The position numbers were made by a program, and so were the translations under genes. The notes beneath the pieces were generated by a model. The model had not been told where the DNA came from. It was given only the letters and a program-made list of their open reading frames with translations, and made no database searches. From contig JADJHR010000006.1 of NCBI GenBank assembly GCA_016707445.1, positions 186,001-250,000 on the forward strand: a DNA stretch of 64,000 bases, given 5' to 3'. Positions 9,711-18,390 of this stretch are shown piece by piece. Source of the stretch: Rubrivivax sp. Lineage in GTDB: Bacteria > Pseudomonadota > Gammaproteobacteria > Burkholderiales > Burkholderiaceae_C. Numbering within the stretch: the first letter of the stretch is position 1; each line of letters starts with the position of its first letter.

Positions 9711-11468
9711 TCACGCGCTCGGGATGCGCCTGCCGTTTGATGCCGGCTGCAGGAAGTCGAAGTCCACACCCCGGTCAGCTTGCGTCACATGCTGCAGAAA
9801 CAGCTTGCGGTAGCCGCGCTCGGCCGCCGGTGGCTGCAACGGCTGCGCCGCACGGCGTGCCGCCATCTCGGCCTCGCTGACCTGCAGCGTCAGCTCGCGC
9901 CGCGCCACGCTCAAGACGATGCGGTCGCCACTGCGCACCCAGGCCAGCGGGCCGCCCTCGGCTGCTTCGGGGGTGACGTGCAGCACCACGGTGCCGAAGG
10001 CGGTGCCGCTCATGCGGCCGTCGCTGATGCGCACCATGTCCTTCACGCCGGCACGCGCCAGCTTCAGCGGAATCGGCAAAGCGCCGGCCTCGGGCATGCC
10101 CGGCGCGCCCTTGGGGCCGATGCGCTTGAGCACGAGGATGTCGTCGGCATTCACATCCAGTGACGGATCGTCGATGCGTGCGGCCAGATCCGCGGCATCC
10201 TCGAACACAACGGCACGGCCTTCGTGCTCCATCAAGGCCGCGGTGGCGGCACTGGCCTTGACGATGGCGCCACCCGGCGCCAGGTTGCCGCGCAGCACGG
10301 CCAAGCCGCCCTGGGCATAGATCGGGTTCGACCGCGGCCGCACCACGTCCTGCTCGAATCCCGGCCCGGCGGCGTCGATCTGCTCGCCCAGCGTGCAGCC
10401 GTTCACCGTGATCGCATCCAGATGCAGCAGCGGCTTCAGTTCGCGCAGCAGCGTGGCCATGCCACCAGCGGCGTGAAAGTCTTCCATGTAATGCTGGCCG
10501 CTGGGCTTGAGGTCGAGCAGCACCGGCGTGCCCTGGCCCATGCGGTCGAGGGCGTCGAGGTCCATCTCGAAACCCATGCGCGCGGCCATCGCCGTCAAGT
10601 GCACGATGCCGTTGGTCGACCCGCCGATGGCCAGCAGCACGCGCATCGCGTTCTCGAAGGCCTTGGCCGTCAGCACCTGGTCGATCGTCAGCCGCGAGCG
10701 TGCGATGCGCACCGCCTGCTCGCCGCTGAGCTCGGCCACGCGCATGCGGTCGGCCGTCACCGCCGGCGGGCTGGCGCCGCCGGGCACGGTCATGCCCAGT
10801 GCCTCGGCGATGCAGGCCATGGTGCTGGCCGTGCCCATCACCGAACAGGTGCCCACGCTGGCCACCAACTGGTTGTTCACGGCGGACACCTCGGCCTCGT
10901 CGATCTCTTGTGCACGAAAGCGTGCCCAGTAACGCCGGCAGTCGGTGCAGGCACCCACACGCTGGTGGCGGTGCGACCCGGTCAGCATCGAGCCGGTGAT
11001 CAGCTGCACCGCCGGCAGCCCGGCCGATGCCGCAGCCATCAGCTGCGCCGGCACGGTCTTGTCGCAGCCACCGATCAGCACCACCGCGTCCATCGGCTGC
11101 GCACGCAACAGCTCCTCGGTCTCCATCGCCATCAGGTTGCGCAGGTACATGCTGGTCGGCGCGGCAAAGCTTTCGTGCAGCGTCATGGTCGGGAAGACCA
11201 TCGGCAGCCCGCCGGCCAGCATCACACCGCGGCTGACGGCCTCGACCAGTTGCGGCATGTTGCCGTGGCAGGGGTTGTAGGCGCTGCCGGTGGCGGCGAT
11301 GCCGACCACCGGGCGGTCGAGCGCAGCGTCGGTATAGCCCGCGCCCTTGATGAAGGCCTTGCGCAGGAACAGCGAGAAGTCGCGGTCGCCGTAGCTGGTC
11401 AGGCCCTGGCGCAGGCCGGTGGCCGTGGGTGCAGGGGCGGTCTTGTCGTCGGGGTTGCGGTCGCTCAT
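9711..11468 (-). CDS. IlvD/Edd family dehydratase (sugar-acid or dihydroxy-acid dehydratase)
   Basis: This 585-residue Fe-S dehydratase belongs to the IlvD/Edd superfamily, which removes water from dihydroxy acids or aldonic acids. Cysteines for the cluster appear in YNPCHGNM, IGGCDKTVPA and GACTDCRRYW. The pattern TGLRQGLTSYGDRDFSLFLR at the start and the TDCRRYW motif resemble the arabinonate/xylonate dehydratase branch more than classical IlvD, so I do not assign ilvD. The C-terminal domain carries RISDGRMSGTAFGTVVLHV. No sugar-acid catabolic genes adjoin it. It points away from the OsmC-PaiB-GNAT cluster that starts 84 bp upstream. Confidence 0.85.
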   Translation of the reverse strand: MSDRNPDDKTAPAPTATGLRQGLTSYGDRDFSLFLRKAFIKGAGYTDAALDRPVVGIAATGSAYNPCHGNMPQLVEAVSRGVMLAGGLPMVFPTMTLHESFAAPTSMYLRNLMAMETEELLRAQPMDAVVLIGGCDKTVPAQLMAAASAGLPAVQLITGSMLTGSHRHQRVGACTDCRRYWARFRAQEIDEAEVSAVNNQLVASVGTCSVMGTASTMACIAEALGMTVPGGASPPAVTADRMRVAELSGEQAVRIARSRLTIDQVLTAKAFENAMRVLLAIGGSTNGIVHLTAMAARMGFEMDLDALDRMGQGTPVLLDLKPSGQHYMEDFHAAGGMATLLRELKPLLHLDAITVNGCTLGEQIDAAGPGFEQDVVRPRSNPIYAQGGLAVLRGNLAPGGAIVKASAATAALMEHEGRAVVFEDAADLAARIDDPSLDVNADDILVLKRIGPKGAPGMPEAGALPIPLKLARAGVKDMVRISDGRMSGTAFGTVVLHVTPEAAEGGPLAWVRSGDRIVLSVARRELTLQVSEAEMAARRAAQPLQPPAAERGYRKLFLQHVTQADRGVDFDFLQPASNGRRIPSA

Positions 11469-11552
11469 GCCCGATTATTCGTCAGCACCCGGGCCCGACC
11501 TCGGGCGGCCAGGCCGCGCTAAGCTGCGGCCCCGCACCACTTAGCCCTGGCC

Positions 11553-12026
11553 ATGTCCGAATACACCGCCACCATCCACTGGCAGCGCCAGGCGAACGAG
11601 GTCTTCAGCGACAACCGCTACCACCGGCGCCACGACTGGCGCTTCGACGGCGGCGCGGTGGTGCCGGGATCGTCGGCGCCCAGTTCGGTGCCGCTGCCCT
11701 GGTCAGACCCCGCTGCCGTCGACCCCGAAGAGGCCTTCGTCGCATCGCTGTCGAGCTGCCACCTGCTGTGGTTCCTGCACCTGGCTGGCAAGGGCGGCTA
11801 CGTGGTCGACGACTACCGTGACGATGCCGTGGGCGTGATGGCACGCAACGCCGCCGGCAAGATGGCCATCACGCGGGTCACACTGCGTCCGGTGGTGCGC
11901 TTCGGCGGCGCGCGCCGGCCCACGGCCGATCAGCATGAACAGCTGCACCATGCCGCACACGAGCAGTGCTACATCGCCAACTCGGTGAAGAGCGACGTTC
12001 GCTGCGAACCCGCACTGGCCGATTGA
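11553..12026 (+). CDS. OsmC family peroxiredoxin-like protein
   Basis: This 157-residue cytosolic OsmC/Ohr-type protein is a predicted thiol peroxidase for organic hydroperoxides. The two family cysteines are visible: Cys69 in FVASLSSCHLLWFL and one in HEQCYIANSVKSDV near residue 139. The latter motif (NSVK) is typical of the OsmC/YhfA-like branch. It is the first gene of a plus-strand cluster with a PaiB-type gene 9 nt downstream and a GNAT gene. OxyR lies about 1.1 kb beyond on the other strand, but no OxyR site was identified. Confidence 0.85.
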   Translation: MSEYTATIHWQRQANEVFSDNRYHRRHDWRFDGGAVVPGSSAPSSVPLPWSDPAAVDPEEAFVASLSSCHLLWFLHLAGKGGYVVDDYRDDAVGVMARNAAGKMAITRVTLRPVVRFGGARRPTADQHEQLHHAAHEQCYIANSVKSDVRCEPALAD

Positions 12027-12035
12027 AGGACAGCG

Positions 12036-12659
12036 ATGTACCTGCCCTCACACTTCGAGATCACTGACCCCGCCGTGTTGCACGGCCTGGTGCGCCAGCA
12101 CCCGCTGGCGACCTGGGCCACGGTGGTCGACGGCCAGCCGGTCGTCAACCACATCCCCTTCATGCTCGACGAGACCGCGGGCGAACACGGCACGCTGGTC
12201 GGCCATGTGGCGCGCGCCAACCCGTTGTGGCGCAAGCCCGGGCCCGGCGTGCTGGTGTTCCAGGGTGCCGGCGCCTACGTTTCGCCGTCCTGGTACCCGT
12301 CCAAGCGCGAGCATGGCAAGGCGGTGCCGACCTGGAACTACGCGGTCGTGCACGCCCATGGCACGGCGCAGGCGGTGGAAGATCGTGACGGCGTGCTGGC
12401 CATCGTGAGGGCGCTGACGAATCTGCACGAAGCCAGCCAAGCCCAGCCCTGGTCGGTCAGCGATGCGCCGGCCGACTACATCGACCAGATGCTGCGCGCC
12501 ATCGTGGGCATCCGCATCCCGGTGCAGCGCTGGGCCGGCAAGTTCAAGCTCAGCCAGAACCGCAGCGCGGCTGACCACCTGGGCGTGGTGCTCGGCCTGC
12601 AACACCACAATGCGGCCGACCCCCTGGCCCGCCTGATGCAGGACTTTGCGCCAAGATGA
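12036..12659 (+). CDS. FMN-binding PaiB-type negative regulator
   Basis: This 207-residue protein matches the PaiB family of FMN-binding split-barrel proteins, first described as a negative transcriptional regulator in Bacillus. Supporting motifs are the start MYLPSHFEITDP, a VVNHIPFMLDE strand, HVARANPLWRK, YVSPSWYPSK with TWNYAVVHAHG, and the C-terminal KFKLSQNRSAADHLGV. In Bacillus paiB is paired with an acetyltransferase gene, paiA. Here a GNAT gene overlaps the stop by 4 bp (ATGA), the same pairing. Regulatory function in Proteobacteria is not established. Confidence 0.88.
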   Translation: MYLPSHFEITDPAVLHGLVRQHPLATWATVVDGQPVVNHIPFMLDETAGEHGTLVGHVARANPLWRKPGPGVLVFQGAGAYVSPSWYPSKREHGKAVPTWNYAVVHAHGTAQAVEDRDGVLAIVRALTNLHEASQAQPWSVSDAPADYIDQMLRAIVGIRIPVQRWAGKFKLSQNRSAADHLGVVLGLQHHNAADPLARLMQDFAPR

Positions 12660-13093
12660 TCACCGTTGCCCGACTCACCGCCGCCGACCGTGCCGCCTGG
12701 GGCGAACTGGCCGCCGGCTACAAGGCCTTCTACAACACGCCCACCAGTGCCGCCGAATACGATGAGGCATGGCGCCGCCTGATGGCCGACGACGGCGTGC
12801 ACGCGCTCGGCGCCAGGCTCGACGGCCGCCTGGTAGGCATCGTGCATTACCTGTTCCACACCGGCACCTGGGCGCGAGACGCCTGCTACCTGCAGGACCT
12901 GTACACCGACCCGGCCGCGCGCGGCCAGGGCGTGGCGCGCGCACTGATCGAAGCCGTGGCCCAGGCCGCACGCCAGCGCGGCGCCACGCGGCTGTACTGG
13001 TTGACGCAGGACCACAACAGCACGGCGCGCGCACTGTATGACAAGGTGGCGGCGTTCAAGGGTTTCATCCGCTACGACTACCCCTTGAGCTGA
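12656..13093 (+). CDS. GNAT family N-acetyltransferase
   Basis: This 145-residue protein is a GCN5-related acetyltransferase. The acetyl-CoA loop (motif A) reads YLQDLYTDPAARGQGVARAL, followed by LIEAVAQAARQRGATRLYWLT and an aromatic C-terminal segment ALYDKVAAFKGFIRYDYPL. It overlaps the PaiB-type gene by 4 bp, so the two are translationally coupled, resembling the PaiA/PaiB pair. The substrate (amine, polyamine or peptide) cannot be told. It converges on oxyR. Confidence 0.88.
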   Translation: MITVARLTAADRAAWGELAAGYKAFYNTPTSAAEYDEAWRRLMADDGVHALGARLDGRLVGIVHYLFHTGTWARDACYLQDLYTDPAARGQGVARALIEAVAQAARQRGATRLYWLTQDHNSTARALYDKVAAFKGFIRYDYPLS

Positions 13094-13132
13094 CGCGCCA
13101 GCCGTGCCCGCCGCGCCCGGCAGTGTCGGCGC

Positions 13133-14053
13133 TCAGGACAGCCGCTTCACCCCGGTCAGCGGGCAGGCGTAGATCGCATTGCGCAGCGCCGCAATCGCTT
13201 CGTAGCGCGTGAAGGTGCGGCGCCAGGCCAAAACCACCCGGCGCGTGGGCACCGGATCCGTGAAAGGCACGTAGCGGATGTGCGGCTGCCGGTCTTTCGG
13301 CACGCTGAGCTGCGGCACCACGGTCACGCCCATGCCCGAGGCCACCATGTACTTGATGGTCTCGAGTGAACTGCCCTCGAAGCTCTTGCGGATGCCCTCG
13401 GCATCGGACGAGAAGCGCGCGTACTCGGGGCAGACCTCAAGCACGTGGTCGCGAAAGCAGTGCCCCGTGCCCAGCAGCAGCATGGTCTCGCTCTTGAGCT
13501 CTTCGGCGCTGACGCTCTTGCGTTTGGCCAGCGGGTGCGACACCGGCACCGCGGCCATGAAGGGCTCGTCGTACAGCGGCGCCACCGCCAGCCCGGTGTC
13601 GGGAAAGGGCTCGGCCAGGATCGCGCAGTCGAGCTCGCCGGTGCGCAGCATCTCCAGCAGCCGGGCGGTGAAGTTCTCCTGCAGCATCAGCGGCATCTGC
13701 GGCACGCGCTCGATCGCCTGGCGCACCAGGTCGGGCAGCAGGTAGGGGCCGATGGTGTAGATGATGCCCAGACGCAGCGGGCCGCTGACCGGGTCCTTGC
13801 CGCGCTTGGCGATCTCCTTGATCGACGCCGCCTGCTCGATCACCTGCTGCGCCTGGCGCACGATCTCGTCGCCCAGCGGCGTCACCGTCACCTCGCTGGC
13901 GCCGCGCTCGAAGATCTTGACGTCGAGCTCTTCCTCGAGCTTCTTGATCGCCACGCTGAGCGTGGGCTGCGACACGAAGCAGGCCTCGGCCGCACGGCCG
14001 AAGTGGCGCTCGCGCGCCACCGCGACGATGTACTTCAGCTCGGTCAGCGTCAT
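13133..14053 (-). CDS. oxyR: Hydrogen peroxide-sensing LysR regulator OxyR
   Basis: OxyR senses H2O2 through disulfide formation and activates antioxidant genes. This 306-residue LysR-type protein has the N-terminal winged HTH (MTLTELKYIVAVARERHFGR) and an effector domain with both redox cysteines, Cys199 and Cys208, in GHCFRDHVLEVC. This matches E. coli OxyR in motif, spacing and even numbering. I chose the ATG at 14053; upstream in-frame codons give only unrelated sequence. The gene diverges from the CoA-transferase gene with 67 bp between starts, so OxyR may bind there. OxyR is commonly next to recG in Burkholderiales; here two genes have come between. Confidence 0.95.
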   Translation of the reverse strand: MTLTELKYIVAVARERHFGRAAEACFVSQPTLSVAIKKLEEELDVKIFERGASEVTVTPLGDEIVRQAQQVIEQAASIKEIAKRGKDPVSGPLRLGIIYTIGPYLLPDLVRQAIERVPQMPLMLQENFTARLLEMLRTGELDCAILAEPFPDTGLAVAPLYDEPFMAAVPVSHPLAKRKSVSAEELKSETMLLLGTGHCFRDHVLEVCPEYARFSSDAEGIRKSFEGSSLETIKYMVASGMGVTVVPQLSVPKDRQPHIRYVPFTDPVPTRRVVLAWRRTFTRYEAIAALRNAIYACPLTGVKRLS

Positions 14054-14120
14054 GGTGCCGATTGTGCCGCCAGGACCGCTGCCGCAGTCTTGCGATCGGC
14101 ACTCGCCGCATACTCTGCGC

Positions 14121-15263
14121 ATGGACAAGGTGCTCGACGGTCTGCGTGTGCTCGAACTCGGTCAGGTGCTGGCCGGCCCGTTCGCCGGGGCGATCCTGGC
14201 CGACCTGGGGGCCGAGGTGATCAAGCTTGAGCGCGTCGACGGTGGCGACGACGCACGCCACATGGGCCCCGACTTCCGGCACGGTGACGCGATCAGCTTC
14301 CACATCTTCAACCGCGGCAAACAGTCGGTCGCGATCGACCTCAAGTCGGCTGCCGGCCTCGAGGCCTTCGAGCGCCTGGCCGCCAGCGCCGACATCTTCA
14401 TCCACAACCTGCGCCCCGGCGTCACGCAGGCGCTGGGCATCGCCGGCGAAGACTTGTGCGCACGCCATCCGCGCCTGATCTATTGCGAGATCTCGGCCTT
14501 CGGTGCTGTCGGTCCGATGAAGATGCAGCCCGGCTACGAGCCGCTGATCCAGGCCTTCAGCGGCTTGTCCAGCCTGAACGGCGGGCCCGACGACCCGCCC
14601 ATGCGCAGCGGCGCCTCGGTCTGCGACCAGGGCAGCGGCATGTGGGTCGTGATCGGCGCGCTGGCCCTGCTGCAGCGGCGCCAGCACACCGGTCGCGGTG
14701 GCGTCGTCAGCACCTCGCTGCTGGAAACGGCCCTGGTCTGGAACGCGCAGAAGGCCGACGCCTACAGCAACGAAGGCCGGCTGCCTGCGCGCCACCGTTC
14801 GGGCCACCCTGGCTTCGTGCCCTATGAGGCTTTCGACACCGCCGACGCACCACTGCTGATCTGTTGTGGCAACGACCGCCTGTTCGCCAAGCTGGCCGCC
14901 GTGCTGGCGCGCAACGACTGGGTCGACGACGAGCGCTTTGCCAGCAATCGCGCCCGCCTGAGCCACAAGGCGGCGTTGATGGCGCAGCTGGTGCCGCTGC
15001 TGCGCATGCACCCGCGAGCACACTGGGTCGAGCGGCTCGAAGCCGCCGGCGTGCCCTGTGCACCGGTGCACACGGTGCCCGAGGCACTGGCCCACCCGCA
15101 GGTGCAGGCCCTGTCGATCCAGCGCCCGGTACCCGGCGAAGACTTCGACCTGACGGCGCTGCCGATGTCGATCGACGGTGAGCGCCCGTCGCCGCGCGGG
15201 CCCGCCCCGCGGCTGGGCCAGCACAACCGCCAATACGACCTGCCCCCGCCCGCCACGACCTGA
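14121..15263 (+). CDS. CaiB/BaiF family CoA-transferase
   Basis: This 380-residue class III CoA-transferase moves CoA between carboxylic acids. Typical motifs: LDGLRVLELGQVLAGPFAG and LADLGAEVIKLER at the N-terminus, then FNRGKQSVAIDL and the LRPG motif (HNLRPGVTQALGI). The predicted catalytic aspartate region (SGASVCDQGSGMW) and the C-terminal AGVPCAPVHTV are also present. I start at the ATG 14121 (MDKVLDGL); the longer frame runs into oxyR antisense. A Bug solute-binding gene follows 15 nt downstream. The pairing suggests uptake and CoA activation of one carboxylic acid; the acid is unknown. Confidence 0.88.
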   Translation: MDKVLDGLRVLELGQVLAGPFAGAILADLGAEVIKLERVDGGDDARHMGPDFRHGDAISFHIFNRGKQSVAIDLKSAAGLEAFERLAASADIFIHNLRPGVTQALGIAGEDLCARHPRLIYCEISAFGAVGPMKMQPGYEPLIQAFSGLSSLNGGPDDPPMRSGASVCDQGSGMWVVIGALALLQRRQHTGRGGVVSTSLLETALVWNAQKADAYSNEGRLPARHRSGHPGFVPYEAFDTADAPLLICCGNDRLFAKLAAVLARNDWVDDERFASNRARLSHKAALMAQLVPLLRMHPRAHWVERLEAAGVPCAPVHTVPEALAHPQVQALSIQRPVPGEDFDLTALPMSIDGERPSPRGPAPRLGQHNRQYDLPPPATT

Positions 15264-15278
15264 ACCCCCGGAGACGCC

Positions 15279-16247
15279 ATGTCGACTGCCTTGTTTCGAA
15301 CCCTTGCCGCTGCTGCGCTGGCGCTGCTCGCCCTCGGCGCCGCGCGCGCCGAGGACTTCCCGAGCAAGCCGATCACGATCATCGTGCCGTTCGCGCCCGG
15401 CAGTGGCACCGACACCCAGGCCCGCGTGGTCGGCGCGGCCCTGGCCAGCGAGTTCAAGGCCACCGTGCTGGTCGACAACAAGGCTGGCGCCAATGGCTTC
15501 ATCGCGGCACAGGCGGTGGCGCGCGCAGCACCCGACGGCTACACCTTGCTGATGACGACGAACACCACGCACGCGGCCAACGAACACCTGTTCAAGAAGC
15601 TGCCCTACGACCCGGTGAAGGACTACACACCGATCACGATGATGGGGCTGGGCTACATGTACCTGGTGGTGAACCAGGCGTCACCCGCGAAGACGGTGGC
15701 CGACCTGGTGGCCATGGCCCGCAAGTCCCCGGGCAAGCTGAACTTCGGCGCCGGCAGTTCGTCCAGCCGGGTCGGGTCCGAGATGCTCAAGCAGCTGGCC
15801 CACATCGACGTCGTGCATGTGCCCTACAAGAGCAACCCGTTGGCGGTGACCGACCTCATCGGTGGCCAGCTCGACTTCATGTTCCTGGATGCCCCGACAG
15901 CGATGCCGCACATCCTGGGCGGCAAGCTGCGCGCGCTGGCCGTCAGTGGAACCCGACGAATGACCGCGACACCCGCTGTGCCCACTGTCGACGAGGCCGG
16001 CGTGAAGGGTTTCGACGTCTCGTACTGGTTTGCCGTCTACGGCCCCGCGGGGCTGCCGCCGGCAGTGACCAGGCGCTTGAACGAGATGTTCGTCAAGGCC
16101 AGCGATTCGCCCGAGGTCAAGCTGCTGCGCGAGCGCAGCAGCGGTGTGGCTGCCACCTCGACCCCTGAGGAGCTGGCCCGCTTCCAGGCGGCGGAATCGC
16201 TGAAGTGGGGCAAGGTGATCAAGGCCGCCGGCATCGTGCCCGAATGA
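15279..16247 (+). CDS. Bug/TTT family solute-binding protein
   Basis: This 322-residue periplasmic receptor of the Bug family has a clear Sec signal peptide (to about residue 24, ALGAARAED). Bug signatures follow: FPSKPITIIVPFAPGSGTD, NKAGANGFIAAQAVARAAPDGYT and HVPYKSNPLAVTDLIGGQ. A CCGGAGA Shine-Dalgarno precedes the ATG. It is 15 nt behind the CaiB-type gene and probably co-transcribed with it. It is a paralogue of the Bug gene at 2209. No TctA/TctB membrane genes are in the window. Confidence 0.88.
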   Translation: MSTALFRTLAAAALALLALGAARAEDFPSKPITIIVPFAPGSGTDTQARVVGAALASEFKATVLVDNKAGANGFIAAQAVARAAPDGYTLLMTTNTTHAANEHLFKKLPYDPVKDYTPITMMGLGYMYLVVNQASPAKTVADLVAMARKSPGKLNFGAGSSSSRVGSEMLKQLAHIDVVHVPYKSNPLAVTDLIGGQLDFMFLDAPTAMPHILGGKLRALAVSGTRRMTATPAVPTVDEAGVKGFDVSYWFAVYGPAGLPPAVTRRLNEMFVKASDSPEVKLLRERSSGVAATSTPEELARFQAAESLKWGKVIKAAGIVPE

Positions 16248-16274
16248 GCGCAGGGCCACTCGGCCGGCGCTTGC

Positions 16275-18371
16275 TCAGGCCTTGAGGAACTCGGCGCGAC
16301 CGGCCAGCCAACGATCGACATGCGCGCGCGCAGCGGCCGGGTGCTGCTGCAGCAGGCGCGGTGCCGCTTCGCGCGCCAGTTGCAGCAGCGGGCCGTCGGC
16401 GTTGAGGTCGGCAAAACGAAGCAGGGCATCGCCACTCTGGCGCGCACCCATGAACTCGCCCGGGCCGCGAATCTCGAGGTCGCGGCGCGCGATCTCGAAA
16501 CCGTCGTTGGTCTCCGCCATCGCCTTCAGCCTGGCCTTGCCGGTCGGCGACAACGGCGCCGTGTACAGCAGCACGCACACGCTGGCCACCGCGCCGCGCC
16601 CCACGCGACCGCGCAACTGGTGCAGCTGCGCCAGGCCGAAGCGCTCGGCATGCTCGATCACCATCAGGCTGGCGTTGGGCACGTCGACACCGACCTCGAT
16701 CACGGTGGTGGCCACCAGCACCTGCAGCTGCCCCTGCGTGAAGAGCGACATCACGGCCGCCTTCTCGGCCGCCGGCATGCGGCCATGCAGCAGACCCACG
16801 CCCGCGCCCGGCAGCGCGGCGCTCAGCTGCGCATGGGTTTCGGTGGCGTTCTGCAGGTCCAGGTGCTCGCTCTCCTCAACCAGCGGGCAGACCCAGTACA
16901 CCTGTCGCCCCCTGGCCACCTCGTCGCGGATGCGCAGCACCACCTGATCGCGCCGGTTGTCGGCAAATAATTTGGTGACCACCGGTGTGCGCCCGGGTGG
17001 CAGCTCGTCGATGGTGCTGACGTCGAGGTCGGCGTAGTAGCTCATCGCCAGCGTGCGCGGGATGGGCGTGGCGCTCATCATCAGCAGGTGGGGCTCGAGC
17101 TGCTGCTCGTCGAGCTTGTGGCGCAGCGCCAGGCGCTGCGCCACGCCGAAGCGGTGCTGCTCGTCGACGATGGCCAGGCCCAGCCGCGCAAAGGCCACGT
17201 CGTGCTGGATCACCGCATGCGTGCCCACCACCAGCATGGCCTGGCCGCTGGCCACCTGTTGCAGCATGGTCGTGCGCAGCTTGCCTTTGCGGCTGCCGGT
17301 CAACCAGGCAACCGTCAGCCCCAACGGTTGAAGCCAGTCGATCAGCTTGCGGAAATGCTGTTCGGCCAGGATCTCGGTGGGCGCCATCAGCGCACATTGC
17401 CAGCCGGCGTCGATCGCCACCGCCGCCGCCAGCGCCGCGACCACGGTCTTGCCTGAGCCCACGTCGCCCTGCAGCAATCGGTTCATCGGCTGGGCGCGCG
17501 CCAGGTCCTGCGCGATCTCGGCCACCACGCGCTGCTGGGCAGCGGTCAGCGCAAAGGGCAGCGCGGCCAGCAAGCCGTTGCGCAGCCCGCCGGCACGTTG
17601 CCGCAGATCGGGCGCGCGCAACTGCGCGCGCTCGTGCTGGGCCTGCAGCTGCGACAGCTGCTGCGCCAGCAGTTCCTCCAGCTTCAGACGCTGCCACGCC
17701 GGGTGGCTGCGGTCTTCCAGCGCCTGCGCCGAAGCCTGAGGCGGCGGCTGGTGCAGCAGCTGCACGGCGTCGCGCAGCGACGGCAGCCCCGGCGGCAGCG
17801 TGCCCGGCGGCAGCAGCTCATGCAGCGGCGCGCGGCCCAGCGCCGACAGCACCGCCTTGCGCAGATAGGCCTGCGGCAGCTGCGCGCTGCCGGGATACAC
17901 CGGCGTCAGCGCCGCCGGCAAGGGCGCGCCTTCCTGCACCACCTTCACCGTCGGGTGCACCATCTCGCGGCCGAGAAATCCACCGCGCAGCTCGCCGCGC
18001 ACGCGCAGCCGGCCACCCACCGCCATCTGCTTCTGGTTGGACGGGTAGAAGTGCAGAAAGCGCAGCAGCAGGTCGCCGCTGTCGTCCTGCAGCCGCACCA
18101 GCAACTGCCGGCGCGAGCGCTCTTCGACGCGACAGTCGATGACCCGGCCTTCGACCTGAGCGACATCGCCATCGTGCAGGCTGGCGATGGCCGTCAGCCG
18201 GGTCTCGTCCTCGTAGCGAAGCGGCAGGTGCAGCGCAAGGTCGATGTCGCGCAGCAGGCCCAGTCGGCGCATCGCCTGGGCCGGCGCCGACAGCCTCGGC
18301 GCCGTGCCAGCACCCACACCCGTACCCGTTGGGGCCTTGCGTGGCTGGGCAGGGGCGTCGGGGTCGGTCAT
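16275..18371 (-). CDS. recG: ATP-dependent DNA helicase RecG
   Basis: RecG remodels stalled replication forks and branch-migrates Holliday junctions. This 698-residue protein has an N-terminal wedge/OB domain (VAQVEGRVIDCRVEERSRRQ), the helicase Walker A GDVGSGKT, the DEQH box (VDEQHRFG), SATPIPRTL, and the C-terminal helicase motifs ATTVIEVGVDVPNA and QLRGRVGRG. The start at ATG 18371 lies only 19 bp from the divergent queA ATG. The promoters of both genes must therefore overlap each other or lie inside the opposite coding region. Confidence 0.96.
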   Translation of the reverse strand: MTDPDAPAQPRKAPTGTGVGAGTAPRLSAPAQAMRRLGLLRDIDLALHLPLRYEDETRLTAIASLHDGDVAQVEGRVIDCRVEERSRRQLLVRLQDDSGDLLLRFLHFYPSNQKQMAVGGRLRVRGELRGGFLGREMVHPTVKVVQEGAPLPAALTPVYPGSAQLPQAYLRKAVLSALGRAPLHELLPPGTLPPGLPSLRDAVQLLHQPPPQASAQALEDRSHPAWQRLKLEELLAQQLSQLQAQHERAQLRAPDLRQRAGGLRNGLLAALPFALTAAQQRVVAEIAQDLARAQPMNRLLQGDVGSGKTVVAALAAAVAIDAGWQCALMAPTEILAEQHFRKLIDWLQPLGLTVAWLTGSRKGKLRTTMLQQVASGQAMLVVGTHAVIQHDVAFARLGLAIVDEQHRFGVAQRLALRHKLDEQQLEPHLLMMSATPIPRTLAMSYYADLDVSTIDELPPGRTPVVTKLFADNRRDQVVLRIRDEVARGRQVYWVCPLVEESEHLDLQNATETHAQLSAALPGAGVGLLHGRMPAAEKAAVMSLFTQGQLQVLVATTVIEVGVDVPNASLMVIEHAERFGLAQLHQLRGRVGRGAVASVCVLLYTAPLSPTGKARLKAMAETNDGFEIARRDLEIRGPGEFMGARQSGDALLRFADLNADGPLLQLAREAAPRLLQQHPAAARAHVDRWLAGRAEFLKA

Positions 18372-18390
18372 GGAACAATTCTGACTCGCC

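Noticed and set aside
15279..16247. A complete tripartite (TctABC) transporter at either Bug gene
   Set aside because: Only the solute-binding component is present at both loci; no TctA or TctB membrane gene lies in the window.
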